From: Chitinispirillales bacterium ANBcel5
Lineage (GTDB): Bacteria; Fibrobacterota; Chitinivibrionia; Chitinivibrionales; Chitinispirillaceae
Length of the DNA: 43,586 bases
Reading direction: 5' to 3'
Assembly (NCBI GenBank): GCA_029688955.1
Contig: JARUKZ010000034.1
Coordinates: forward strand, 1 to 43,586
In this document: piece by piece, positions 9,442 through 19,246 of the stretch
Position numbering within the stretch: the first letter of the stretch is position 1
How the letters are laid out: each line of letters begins with the position of its first letter
Made by a program: the position numbers and the translations under genes
The notes under the pieces: generated by a model
Databases searched by the model: none
The model's input: only the letters and a program-made list of their open reading frames with translations
What the model was told of the DNA's origin: nothing

Positions 9442-9893
9442 AACTAAATAACGTGTTCAAAGGACTAGCGGGAAGGTAATTTGATTAGTTGGACGGATGT
9501 TGTTAGTTCTTAGAATGCGTTTTTACTACCGCTGCATTTAGTAACGGTTTCGACTTCAAATTTGACTCATCATTTTAAGTGAATAATGGGTGAAAAGAGT
9601 GTTAAAAGAGCAAAATGCTGTATACCCGAACAATGGCGCTCTAAGGGCAGATGTAACAGAAACGAAAAAATCAGAGACAGGCTTGCCTCAAAAGCCGTAG
9701 TCCGGTTCTGGCCCGTGAGGTATTGTTTGAGCTTTGTCTACAGGTGGAGGATGCGGAAGCTCTTTTATGCAATGGCAGTGGAGCAGCATCTTTTCTGATA
9801 TTTGACTGGTGTCTCTCAAATCAAACTAATGATCTTCACCCTACTGCCACAAGCGCCAGCTCTATATCGGTGTTTGCAAGGACGGTATTGTTA
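9442..9893. other. Intergenic region, no gene supported
   Basis: Short frames exist, for example at 9586-9798 on the plus strand, but the translation is rich in Arg, Cys and Trp and resembles no family I know. I see no ribosome site or domain to support them. Confidence 0.4.
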
Positions 9894-11192
9894 TCACTGC
9901 ACAATTTGTACGGTTCCGTACTGCTGAGCAGAAAAATCACCGTGCATACGTACAATGTAGGTTCCTGACCGTAACGGGACAGGAAATGTATGGTGCCCGT
10001 GTGTATCAAAACTGAAAACAGCTCTGCCATTAAGCCGGTAGAGAGTGAGCCCGTCATAATAGTGTGGAATGAAAAGCGATTGTTTGTTCAACTGTATACC
10101 AGTGGTTTTGCCAATCACTGCTGTGGTTCCTGAGCTTTTACTTACTGATGTAACTCCGGTATATTGTTTTAATACACTCATATGTGGTCTGTGCTGACCA
10201 TTTTTCGGTTCACAGCTCAAAGGGTAATCTCCCCACCAGGGCCCGCCTGCCCAGTAGGTACCGCTGACACCATTTTCCTCAAGGTATGCAAGAAAATTTT
10301 CCAGTGTAACCAACCACCGTGGATCATCATCGGGAATACCATATTCTCCAACAAATCCCCTGAAGTTGTTTTCCTGAAGCCATTGCACGAAAGGCTTCAC
10401 CCTCTCTACCCCTGTTTCAGGGGAAGCGTTTTCATCATCGTAGCTGTGCTGGTATCGTCCGGAGGCATCGCGGTCAAAGTACTGATGAGCCTGGAAGATG
10501 ATGTTGTCGTATGGATCAATGAGATCCCCAAGATGGGCACTTGCCGAAAGCCACCGTTGAGCGCTGCTCCAGTCATCGCCGCTGACGATAACAGCAGTCG
10601 CAGTGTCAACCTCCCGTATGGCATCAATTGCAGCCTGTGCCGCATCAAACCAGGAATATTGCCCCATATCGTGGGGTTCATTACAAAGATCATATCCCCA
10701 AATGGAAGCTTCATCCCGGTAGTGCTCAGCAAACCTTCGCCAAAAGTCCGCAAACGCTCTAACTGATAGTTCCTGAGATCCAATGATGTGTATCTGGTCA
10801 TCCATGACTCTGCGTGCATAGTTGTGCATATCAGGAATTACCCACATGCCTCTTTCGCTCACACCGTCGATAAAAGCATCCATCCTTTGGAGCTCAAGGG
10901 AGTCCAATTCAGAATACAGTTCTCTTTGCATCCGCTCCCATCGAAAGGGTAACCGGATAAGTTTCAGGCCCTTAGCAGCGTAATAATCAAGAGAGCTAAC
11001 ATCAGGGTAGGTGTAGTCAGATCCGTATACTCCCGGGTACTGGTTTCCAAACTCTGCAGAAGCCAGATTTACCCCAAACAGATGCCCGGAAAATCCCTGA
11101 CCATAAAAAACAAAGAGTAAGACCAGTAGCCAATTATGCAGGTTGAAAAAGTGCCTGCGGTACTGGACTGAATTTCCTGCTGTGTGCATCAT
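9894..11192 (-). CDS. Secreted glycoside hydrolase family 5 (endoglucanase-like) with T9SS-like tail
   Basis: The 432-residue protein starts at ATG 11192, with GAGGAA eight bases upstream, and has a basic, then hydrophobic signal segment (NWLLVLLFVFYGQGF). The GH5 barrel carries the acid/base glutamate Glu172 in LCNEPHD and the nucleophile Glu283 in FVGEYGIP, plus IRLPFRW near the start and TYWAGGPWWG late. GH5 members hydrolyse beta-glucans, mannans or xyloglucans; which one cannot be told here. The last 60 residues (LYRLNGRAVFSF...LRSGTYIVRM) resemble a type IX secretion sorting domain, implying export to the surface or medium. The gene stands alone on the minus strand, divergent from the nif promoter region. 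Confidence 0.88.
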   Translation of the reverse strand: MMHTAGNSVQYRRHFFNLHNWLLVLLFVFYGQGFSGHLFGVNLASAEFGNQYPGVYGSDYTYPDVSSLDYYAAKGLKLIRLPFRWERMQRELYSELDSLELQRMDAFIDGVSERGMWVIPDMHNYARRVMDDQIHIIGSQELSVRAFADFWRRFAEHYRDEASIWGYDLCNEPHDMGQYSWFDAAQAAIDAIREVDTATAVIVSGDDWSSAQRWLSASAHLGDLIDPYDNIIFQAHQYFDRDASGRYQHSYDDENASPETGVERVKPFVQWLQENNFRGFVGEYGIPDDDPRWLVTLENFLAYLEENGVSGTYWAGGPWWGDYPLSCEPKNGQHRPHMSVLKQYTGVTSVSKSSGTTAVIGKTTGIQLNKQSLFIPHYYDGLTLYRLNGRAVFSFDTHGHHTFPVPLRSGTYIVRMHGDFSAQQYGTVQIVQ

Positions 11193-11530
11193 AGTATTTC
11201 TTCCTCGTAATTCACTGGACATTCAGATGAAAATGGTGGCTTATTTAATTCCTGGTTCATAGGATCGTAGCTTAATTTCGGCTATACTGCAATAACTGAA
11301 TTACAATTTTGGTGAAGGGGGAATGGTTAGGGCCACACTAGGAAACAAACCTTATTGATCGATCCAATCCTATTTACCTACTTCATTTTTGTACCAGGTT
11401 AAGTTGTTTTTATGATTCATAATTGTACCTGTCTGAACCAAAATTGTAGTGAGAACTGAAAATCAGTACTTTAGGTTTCTTGAAGAGGGTGATAGTAGAA
11501 GTTTGTTAACTGAAAAGTGTGAAGAGGCGC
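11193..11530. other. Intergenic region between GH5 and the nif cluster
   Basis: No gene is seen here. Further downstream, 11600-11615 is an AT-rich near-palindrome containing TATAAT, which could be a second, sigma-70-type promoter, but it lacks a good -35 element. Confidence 0.45.
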
Positions 11531-11554
11531 AAAACAGTACATATTAGCTGTTTT
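11531..11554. promoter_or_regulatory. Candidate upstream activator site for the nif sigma-54 promoter
   Basis: AAAACAG-N10-CTGTTTT is a perfect inverted repeat with 7-bp arms, centred about 132 bp upstream of the predicted nif transcription start. That is the usual distance for an enhancer-binding protein. It is not the NifA consensus TGT-N10-ACA. A TGT-N11-ACA near-match overlaps it at 11549-11565. Confidence 0.45.
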
Positions 11555-11648
11555 TTATCGCTACAGGTAGACTAACCACTATTTAAAAGTGACTCTTTCA
11601 CTATTATAATATAGTCATATTTAATTTACTGTCAATCCTAAAAGTATA

Positions 11649-11665
11649 TGGCATGTTCATTGCAT
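11649..11665 (+). promoter_or_regulatory. Sigma-54 (-24/-12) promoter of the nif operon
   Basis: TGGCATGTTCATTGCAT fits the RpoN consensus TGGCAC-N5-TTGCA, with the invariant GG (11650-11651) and GC (11662-11663) exactly ten bases apart. Transcription would start near 11675, giving a leader of about 50 nt. The leader begins with the palindrome AGAGCGCTCT at 11679-11688 and ends with AGGAG before nifH. Confidence 0.92.
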
Positions 11666-11703
11666 ATTTACGGCAACAAGAGCGCTCTGATCACAGGTCA
11701 TAA

Positions 11704-12546
<843 letters not shown>

Positions 12547-12585
12547 TTCTTTGATTCATAACCTTCATCAATTCAGGAGTAAACT

Positions 12586-12924
12586 ATGTTAATGATTAGA
12601 GCAATAGTTCGTCCCAATAAAGCCGACGATGTACTCGCAGGATTGCTTGAGGCCGGGTATCCGGCCGTAACAAAAATCTCTGTTTACGGCAGAGGTAAAC
12701 AGAGAGGCTTGACAGCAGGGGGGGTGACCTATGATGAATTACCGAAAGAACTTCTTTTGAGTGTTATAAAAGATAAAGATAAGGAATTTGTGATAAATAC
12801 GATTATTGAGTGTGCAAGGACGGGACGCGAAGGGGTCTACGGTGATGGTAAAATTTTTGTCTCTCCGGTACTGGAATCCTACACGATAAGTTCAGGTGTA
12901 AAAGAAACTTCAGAGGAGGGTTAA
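12586..12924 (+). CDS. nifI1: Nitrogenase-regulating PII-like protein NifI1
   Basis: This 112-residue PII-family protein begins LMIRAIVRPNKADDVLAGL and carries the C-terminal PII signature GREGVYGDGKIFVSPV. Its position between nifH and nifD, paired with a second PII-like gene, is diagnostic of NifI1. In methanogens NifI1 and NifI2 form a complex that binds dinitrogenase and shuts it off when ammonium rises, relieved by 2-oxoglutarate and ATP. AGGAG lies just upstream of the ATG. The gene ends two bases before nifI2. Confidence 0.95.
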   Translation: MLMIRAIVRPNKADDVLAGLLEAGYPAVTKISVYGRGKQRGLTAGGVTYDELPKELLLSVIKDKDKEFVINTIIECARTGREGVYGDGKIFVSPVLESYTISSGVKETSEEG

Positions 12925-12926
12925 GA

Positions 12927-13340
12927 ATGAAAGAAGTCCTGGCGATAATTCGAATAAATAAAATCAACGACACAAAAAAAGCTCTTAACGAGGCGGGTAT
13001 AACCTCGTTTAGCGCCACCGGCCGGGTCCTTGGAAGAGGAAAAGGAACGGTAGATTTTCGTGTCCTCCAAGGTGCCCAGGAGGGATTGCCAGAAGCGATC
13101 CCGCTTCTGGGGGATGGTCCACGTTTGGTGCCAAAACGCTTGATCACCGTAGTTGTTTCGGATGATTGGGTAGATAGAACTGTTGAAGCAATTATCAGTG
13201 TTAACCAAACTGGTACCGCTGGTGACGGAAAAATATTTGTGATGCCAATTATGGAAGCCACCCGTGTGCGGACCGGAGAGACGGTGTCCGGATTATCGGG
13301 GGGAACAGTTCTTGATTCCTCAGGAGGTTTGGAAAAATGA
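12927..13340 (+). CDS. nifI2: Nitrogenase-regulating PII-like protein NifI2
   Basis: This 137-residue PII-family protein begins MKEVLAIIRINKINDTKKAL and has the NifI2-type longer T-loop region (VLGRGKGTVDFRVLQG) and the PII end motif GTAGDGKIFVMPIMEATRVRTGE. It is the larger partner of NifI1 in the switch-off complex that acts on NifDK. Strong upstream AGAGGAGG lies inside the end of nifI1. Its last four bases overlap the nifD start (ATGA), so translation is coupled to the target enzyme. Confidence 0.95.
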   Translation: MKEVLAIIRINKINDTKKALNEAGITSFSATGRVLGRGKGTVDFRVLQGAQEGLPEAIPLLGDGPRLVPKRLITVVVSDDWVDRTVEAIISVNQTGTAGDGKIFVMPIMEATRVRTGETVSGLSGGTVLDSSGGLEK

Positions 13341-14971
13341 AAAAGGTTATAAATAACGGAAACAAGCTTAAAGGTGATATTCTTGAAAAATATCCTACAA
13401 AAGTTGCCAGAAAGAGAAGTAAATCGTTTGTAGTAAATGATCCGGATAATCCTCCTGAAATTCAGGCAAATGTGCGTACTGTTCCCGGTATTCTCACCCA
13501 GCGGGGATGTTGCTATGCTGGGTGTAAAGGAGTCGTACTGGGACCTACCCGGGATATAATTAACCTTACTCATGGACCTATCGGTTGTGGTTTCTATAGC
13601 TGGTTAACAAGAAGAAATCAAACACGTACAGGTCCTGAAGACGATAACTACATGACCTACTGTTTTTCCACTGATATGCAGGATGAAAATATCGTCTTCG
13701 GTGGAGAAAAGAAACTCAGGCAGGCAATTCAGGAAGCGTACGATCTGTTTCATCCTAAAGCGATCGCGATTTTCTCAACGTGTCCGGTCGGTTTGATTGG
13801 TGACGATGTCCATGCGATATCGAGAGAAATGAAAGAAAAACTTGGGATTAATGTGTTTGGATTCTCCTGTGAAGGATATAAAGGTGTTTCGCAATCAGCC
13901 GGTCATCATATTGCAAACAATCAGATTTTCAAACATGTGGTGGGTCAGAATAATGAGGAGGTGGAGGGTAAATTCAAAATTAATTTGCTCGGTGAGTACA
14001 ACATTGGAGGAGATTCTTTTGTTATAGAAAATCTGTTGGAGCGATGCGGAATCACACTTGTCTCTACTTATAGTGGTAACTCCACAATCGATCAGTTTGA
14101 ACAGTCACACATGGCAGACCTCAATTGCATTATGTGTCACAGATCAATCAATTACGTTGCCGATATGATGGAAACAAAGTTCGGAATTCCCTGGATCAAA
14201 GTTAATTTTATCGGTGCTGATGCCACTGCCAAATCGTTACGAAAAATTGCACAGTATTTTGATGATAAGAAACTGATGGCCAAAGTTGAAAAAGTAATTG
14301 AAGAAGAAATGGTTGCTGTTGAGCAAACAATTAAGGAGGTTAAACCACGCCTGGAAGGCAAAAAGGTAATGTTGTTTGTCGGTGGAAGCCGGGCTCACCA
14401 CTACCAGTACCTGTTTTCGGAAGTAGGTATGGTCACTGTCGCAGCAGGGTATGAATTTGCCCATCGTGACGATTATGAAGGAAGAAAAGTACTACCGTAT
14501 ATCAAAGTGGATGCGGACAGCAGAAACATTGAAGAATTGACGGTAGAACCAGATCCTGAAAGATATCGTCCGCGTAAAACAGAGGAAGAGCTGAAACAGC
14601 TTGAAAAGAAAGGGTTCACTTTAAGGGATTATGAGGGAATGATTCCTGAAATGGAATCGGGATCTCTTGTAATCGATGATATTAGTCAGTATGAAACAGA
14701 AGTGCTTATAGAAAAGTACAAACCAGCAGTTTTCTGTGCAGGAATCAAGGAAAAGTACATCATACAGAAAATGGGTGTACCATTGAAACAGCTGCATAGT
14801 TATGACTACGGAGGACCTTTTGCTGGATTCATAGGAGCTATCAATTTCTTTAAAGATATTGATAGGATGGTAAACACGCGTGTGTGGGCTCTTGTAAAAG
14901 CACCCTGGAGCGAAGAGGGGGTTGAAGACAATTGCCTGATTGATGCAGATTACGTGTCTGAAGTGGCATGA
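13337..14971 (+). CDS. nifD: Nitrogenase molybdenum-iron protein alpha chain
   Basis: NifD holds the FeMo-cofactor and half of the P-cluster. P-cluster cysteines are Cys58 (RGCCYAGCKG), Cys84 (GPIGCGFYSW) and Cys149 (STCPVGLIGDD). Cofactor ligands are Cys267 (IMCHRSINYV) and His487 (LHSYDYGGPF). Gln186 and His190 in GVSQSAGHH match the Azotobacter Gln191 and His195 that shape the active site. The length of 544 residues exceeds the roughly 490 of Azotobacter because of an insertion at about 395-445, as known from clostridial-type NifD. No anfG/vnfG delta subunit follows, so this is a Mo enzyme. The start overlaps nifI2 by four bases. Confidence 0.98.
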   Translation: MKKVINNGNKLKGDILEKYPTKVARKRSKSFVVNDPDNPPEIQANVRTVPGILTQRGCCYAGCKGVVLGPTRDIINLTHGPIGCGFYSWLTRRNQTRTGPEDDNYMTYCFSTDMQDENIVFGGEKKLRQAIQEAYDLFHPKAIAIFSTCPVGLIGDDVHAISREMKEKLGINVFGFSCEGYKGVSQSAGHHIANNQIFKHVVGQNNEEVEGKFKINLLGEYNIGGDSFVIENLLERCGITLVSTYSGNSTIDQFEQSHMADLNCIMCHRSINYVADMMETKFGIPWIKVNFIGADATAKSLRKIAQYFDDKKLMAKVEKVIEEEMVAVEQTIKEVKPRLEGKKVMLFVGGSRAHHYQYLFSEVGMVTVAAGYEFAHRDDYEGRKVLPYIKVDADSRNIEELTVEPDPERYRPRKTEEELKQLEKKGFTLRDYEGMIPEMESGSLVIDDISQYETEVLIEKYKPAVFCAGIKEKYIIQKMGVPLKQLHSYDYGGPFAGFIGAINFFKDIDRMVNTRVWALVKAPWSEEGVEDNCLIDADYVSEVA

Positions 14972-15004
14972 ACCAATCTTACACTCTGAAAGGAGAATAC
15001 AGCA

Positions 15005-16387
15005 ATGTTGTTACGACATACATCGGAAAAAATTCAGGAGCGTAAGGCTTTAACAATAAATCCGGCAAAAACCTGTCAACCAATAGGAGCCATGTATGCC
15101 GCGCTCGGTATTCACGGCTGTATGCCGCATAGTCACGGCTCACAGGGATGCTGTTCCTATCATCGAAGTACTTTGACAAGGCACTATAAAGAACCGGTAA
15201 TGTCCGGTACCAGTTCTTTTACAGAGGGTGCTTCTGTTTTTGGGGGACAGGCAAATCTGGTGCAGGCTATTGATAACCTTTTTACCATATACGATCCTCA
15301 GGTAATTGCTGTGCATACAACCTGTCTGTCCGAAACCATAGGAGATGATATCCCGCAGATCGTTTCAAAGGCAAAAGATAGTGGTAAAGTACCTGAGGGT
15401 AAGCATGTGATCCATTGTAACACTCCAAGTTACGTCGGTAGCCATGTGACCGGGTATGCAAATATGGTAAAAGCCATGGTTACGTATTTTGCGCAAAACA
15501 GTGGGGATAAAAATGAAACAATAAATCTGATTTGTGGATGGGTTGAACCGTCAGATATGAGAGAAATAAAGAGATTATCTCAGATGCTTAATACCCAAAT
15601 AATTCTTTTCCCCGACACATCGAATGTACTGGACGCTCCGCAAACAGGGAAATTACAGTTCTACCCCAAAGGAGGTACAACAGTTGACCAGTTGACCAAA
15701 GCTGGTGATAGCAAGTACTCCATTGGGCTTGGAAAATTCAGTACAGAAGACGCTGCAAAGGAGATGGATTCCAGGTGCGGAGTTCCCTTTTCTGTACTCG
15801 ATGTGCCCATTGGGTTGTCTGCAACAGATCGGTTTATTATGGAAATGGCTAAAGTCACAGGGAATAAAATACCTGATGAAATTACCGATGAACGGGGTCG
15901 GCTTGTTGATATGATAACAGATATGCAGCAGTATCTGTATGGAAAACGGGTCGCACTTTGGGGAGATCCTGACACCATTATTCCACTCACCGAGTTTCTT
16001 GTAGATCTTGAAATGAAACCTGTTTACATAGTAAGTGGTACACCGGGCAAATATTTCGAGAAACGAATCACGGAAATCGCCGGAGATAGGGTAGAGGGGT
16101 TAAAAGTAAAGGGAGGAAGCTGTGCGGACATGTTTCTGATGCATCAATGGATCAAAAACGAACCAGTCGATCTGCTGATAGGAAATACTTACGGTAAATA
16201 TATCGCTCGTGATGAGGATATACCATTGCTTCGTATGGGATTTCCGATAATGGATAGAGTTGGGCATAGTTGCTTTCCCAGGGTCGGATACAATGGAAGT
16301 ATGAGGATACTGGAAGGTATACTCGGATGTCTGATGGATAGACTTGACAGAGATGCCCCTGAGGAGTCATTTGAACTGGTAATGTAA
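15005..16387 (+). CDS. nifK: Nitrogenase molybdenum-iron protein beta chain
   Basis: NifK pairs with NifD and supplies the other P-cluster ligands: Cys24 (TCQPIGA), Cys49 (GSQGCCSYH) and Cys107 (TTCLSETIGDD). The protein has 460 residues and lacks the 50-60 residue N-terminal extension of Azotobacter-type NifK, as is usual for the short anaerobe-type beta chains. AAGGAG lies upstream of the ATG. A 112-bp gap separates it from nifE, within which I see no strong terminator or promoter. Confidence 0.98.
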   Translation: MLLRHTSEKIQERKALTINPAKTCQPIGAMYAALGIHGCMPHSHGSQGCCSYHRSTLTRHYKEPVMSGTSSFTEGASVFGGQANLVQAIDNLFTIYDPQVIAVHTTCLSETIGDDIPQIVSKAKDSGKVPEGKHVIHCNTPSYVGSHVTGYANMVKAMVTYFAQNSGDKNETINLICGWVEPSDMREIKRLSQMLNTQIILFPDTSNVLDAPQTGKLQFYPKGGTTVDQLTKAGDSKYSIGLGKFSTEDAAKEMDSRCGVPFSVLDVPIGLSATDRFIMEMAKVTGNKIPDEITDERGRLVDMITDMQQYLYGKRVALWGDPDTIIPLTEFLVDLEMKPVYIVSGTPGKYFEKRITEIAGDRVEGLKVKGGSCADMFLMHQWIKNEPVDLLIGNTYGKYIARDEDIPLLRMGFPIMDRVGHSCFPRVGYNGSMRILEGILGCLMDRLDRDAPEESFELVM

Positions 16388-16508
16388 CAAAAAGGTGGTG
16401 CCGTACTCAAAGCAACGTGTGTGATTAGGTGTGTAATGAAGACGGTGCTATCTTTCTGACCACTTGGTGTTTTAATTATTGTAACCACGCCTGACAGGGG
16501 TGATGAGA

Positions 16509-17882
16509 ATGAAAATGACCGATATAGATATACTCAGCGATCGAAAACGGCAGATCAATAAAGCTGGAACTGAAGGGTTGGCAATGGAGTGTGAAAAACA
16601 TTCCCTTGCAGGGGCTGTTTCGCAGAGAGCATGCGTTTTTTGTGGGTCGCGTGTCGTACTGTATCCGGTTACCGACGCACTTCACCTTATACACGGACCC
16701 ATTGGCTGCGCTGCCTACACCTGGGATATACGAGGTGCACTGTCATCCGGACCACAACTGCACAGAATGAGTTTTTCTACCGATTTAAGGGAAATGGATG
16801 TAATACATGGAGGAGAAAATAAGCTTTATAAGTCGCTAATTGAGCTTATTGACAAGTATAATCCAAAAGCAGCATTCGTTTACTCTACCTGTGTGGTTGG
16901 TGTTATTGGTGATGACGTTGCGAGTGTATGTGCAAGAGTCAAAAGGGAAAAAGGAATACCGGTTATTGCCGTTCATTCGGAGGGTTTTAAAGGAAGTAAA
17001 AAGGATGGATACAAAGCAGCCTGTGATGCATTGCTTAATTTGGTCGGCACACTTCCGGTTGATACTATTCCCCGTCTTAGTGTAAATATACTCGGAGATT
17101 TTAATATCGCGGGAGAGTCCTGGATTATTAAAAACTACTATGAAAAAATGGGGATACGAGTAGTATCGACTATAACGGGAGATGCACGGGTAAAAGACAT
17201 TATGCAGGCCCATGGAGCATCACTTAACATCGTTCAATGCAGCGGGTCAATGACATGGCTTGCGCAGCAAATGGAGTCGAATTATGGAATACCCTACATA
17301 CGGGCATCATATTTCGGAATTGAAGATACGGCAAAAGCGTTGTATGATGTTGCCGATTTTTTTGATGACCCTGAGTTGACAGATCGAGCAAGGAAACTGG
17401 TTCGCTGTGAGGTCGAAAAAGTTATTCCTCAGATAAAACGGTATAGCGAGGCATTACGGGGCAAAAAGGCCGCTGTTTATGTGGGAGGAGCCTTCAAAGC
17501 ATTTTCACTGATAAAGTCACTGAGAATGCTTAATATGGATACAGTTGTTGTAGGATCACAAACTGGTAACAAAAGCGATTATGAGGTACTTAAAGCAATG
17601 TGTAACAAAGGAACCATAATCGTTGATGATGCTAATACCCTTGAGCTTGCACGCTTTATACTCGAAAAGGATGTGGATCTGTTTATTGGTGGAGTGAAAG
17701 AACGTCCTATTGCTTATAAACTGGGGGTAGGATTTTGTGATCATAACCATGAGAGGAAGATCGCTCTGGCAGGATTTGAGGGGATGGTAAATTTTTCGCG
17801 TGAGGTTTTCAATACTGTAACCAGTCCTGTGTGGAAGTTTGTTCCGCGAAGACAAACAAAAAAGGAAGTGTATTTTGACTAA
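16509..17882 (+). CDS. nifE: Nitrogenase FeMo-cofactor scaffold protein NifE
   Basis: NifE forms with NifN the NifD/NifK-like scaffold where the NifB-co precursor is matured into FeMo-cofactor. It keeps P-cluster-like cysteines in SQRACVFCGSR and GPIGCAAYTWD and the STCVVGVIGDD block, and lacks the cofactor-shielding residues of NifD. The ATG at 16509 is chosen because AGGGG is eight bases upstream; GTG 16500 and ATG 16503 sit on or against that site. Length is 457 residues. The end overlaps the start of nifN by eight bases. Confidence 0.95.
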   Translation: MKMTDIDILSDRKRQINKAGTEGLAMECEKHSLAGAVSQRACVFCGSRVVLYPVTDALHLIHGPIGCAAYTWDIRGALSSGPQLHRMSFSTDLREMDVIHGGENKLYKSLIELIDKYNPKAAFVYSTCVVGVIGDDVASVCARVKREKGIPVIAVHSEGFKGSKKDGYKAACDALLNLVGTLPVDTIPRLSVNILGDFNIAGESWIIKNYYEKMGIRVVSTITGDARVKDIMQAHGASLNIVQCSGSMTWLAQQMESNYGIPYIRASYFGIEDTAKALYDVADFFDDPELTDRARKLVRCEVEKVIPQIKRYSEALRGKKAAVYVGGAFKAFSLIKSLRMLNMDTVVVGSQTGNKSDYEVLKAMCNKGTIIVDDANTLELARFILEKDVDLFIGGVKERPIAYKLGVGFCDHNHERKIALAGFEGMVNFSREVFNTVTSPVWKFVPRRQTKKEVYFD

Positions 17883-19233
17883 AATAAACAAAGTAATAAA
17901 GACTCACACTTCAACACGTAATGCTTGTAAATTATGTGCTCCTCTTGGTGCTTCCATGGTTTTAAAGGGAATTGAACAGGCAATGCCGATTCTACATGGA
18001 TCTCAGGGGTGTGCCACCTATATTCGACGTTATGTGATAGGACATTTCAGAGAGCCATTTGACATAGCCTCTTCAAGTTTCACCGAAGAAACAACGGTTT
18101 TTGGTGGAGGCGAAAACCTTATGCGGGCAATTGAAAACATTATTACCCAATACAACCCTGAAATCATAGGAATAGCTACTACTTGTCTGGCAGAAACTAT
18201 TGGTGAAGATATTCAATTGCACCTTGCCGCACTTGCAGGGAAAAAAGCGGATCTGCCAACAATTGTACATGTCAGTACACCAAGTTATAAAGGAACACAC
18301 ATGGACGGTTTTTTCGCTGCGGTTAAAACTCTAGTTAGAAAATTTGCTGTCAAAGGAACCCGCATTAATAAAGTAGCAGTATTCCCCGGAATGCTATCAC
18401 CTCAGGATTACAGATACATAAAACAAATGCTCTTTGATTTCCAGTTGCCTTCAGTTGTGATACCGGACTTTTCAGATACATTGGATGGCGGCTCCTGGCA
18501 AGACTACCAGAAAATACCACCTGGTGGAACCGCAATTGATGATTTAAAAGATTGCGGGCGGTGTTGTGGTGCAATAGAGTTTGGTTTGTCTATATCTGAA
18601 GATCAGTCTTCTGCCGAGTATCTCAGTAAATCGTATGGTATGCCCTCCTACAAAATGCCAATACCAATTGGAATAGAAAACAGCGATGAGTTCTTTTCGA
18701 CTCTTTGCACCATAAGTGGTCATCCTGTCCCGGATAAATACAGCATGGCAAGAATGCGATTAATTGATGCATACGTTGATGGACATAAATATGCTGCAGG
18801 TAAATCGGTGGCATTATATGGAGAGGAAGATTTGGTTTGTGCGCTTGCCTCATTTATGTCTGAAATTGGTATGACTGTATCGGTGTGCATATCTGGATGT
18901 AAACCAGAAAGCCTGAGAAAGGCTATGGAAAAAAGGGTACCCGCAGTAGCGGCATCAGCCCGTATACTGGAAGATGCTGATTTTGAGGATTTGTTGAATG
19001 CTATTGAGGAATCACCTGTTGACCTGATAATTGGGAATAGTAAGGGGTACACAGTTTCCAGAAAATTATCGGTGCCGCTGGTACGAGTGGGTTTTCCAAT
19101 TCATGATCGATTAGGCGCACAGCGTTTCAGCCTGGTGGGATATGAGGGTACAACTGAGCTCTTTGATCGTATCATTAACGCAATTATCGAAAAGAAGCAG
19201 GAAAGTTCTGATATTGGGTATTTAACATGGTAA
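17875..19233 (+). CDS. nifN: Nitrogenase FeMo-cofactor scaffold protein NifN
   Basis: This NifK-like partner of NifE carries NACKLCAPLGA, GSQGCATYIRRY and TTCLAETIGEDI blocks that match NifN/NifK alignments. No NifX or NifB domain is fused to its C-terminus. The likely start is the TTG at 17875, with AAGGA at 17862-17866 and the overlap with nifE. The same frame is open back to an earlier potential start at 17839, which would overlap nifE by 44 bases and has no ribosome site. Length is 452 residues. Confidence 0.93.
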   Translation: MTKINKVIKTHTSTRNACKLCAPLGASMVLKGIEQAMPILHGSQGCATYIRRYVIGHFREPFDIASSSFTEETTVFGGGENLMRAIENIITQYNPEIIGIATTCLAETIGEDIQLHLAALAGKKADLPTIVHVSTPSYKGTHMDGFFAAVKTLVRKFAVKGTRINKVAVFPGMLSPQDYRYIKQMLFDFQLPSVVIPDFSDTLDGGSWQDYQKIPPGGTAIDDLKDCGRCCGAIEFGLSISEDQSSAEYLSKSYGMPSYKMPIPIGIENSDEFFSTLCTISGHPVPDKYSMARMRLIDAYVDGHKYAAGKSVALYGEEDLVCALASFMSEIGMTVSVCISGCKPESLRKAMEKRVPAVAASARILEDADFEDLLNAIEESPVDLIIGNSKGYTVSRKLSVPLVRVGFPIHDRLGAQRFSLVGYEGTTELFDRIINAIIEKKQESSDIGYLTW

Positions 19234-19246
19234 TAAAGGCTTTCGC

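Noticed and set aside
9586..9798. Plus-strand 70-codon frame after the membrane protein gene
   Set aside because: Odd composition, no ribosome site and no recognisable domain.
11549..11565. NifA binding site
   Set aside because: Spacing is TGT-N11-ACA rather than N10, and it overlaps a better inverted repeat.
17839..17874. Earlier start for nifN
   Set aside because: It would overlap nifE by 44 bases without a ribosome site; the TTG at 17875 has AAGGA at a proper distance.
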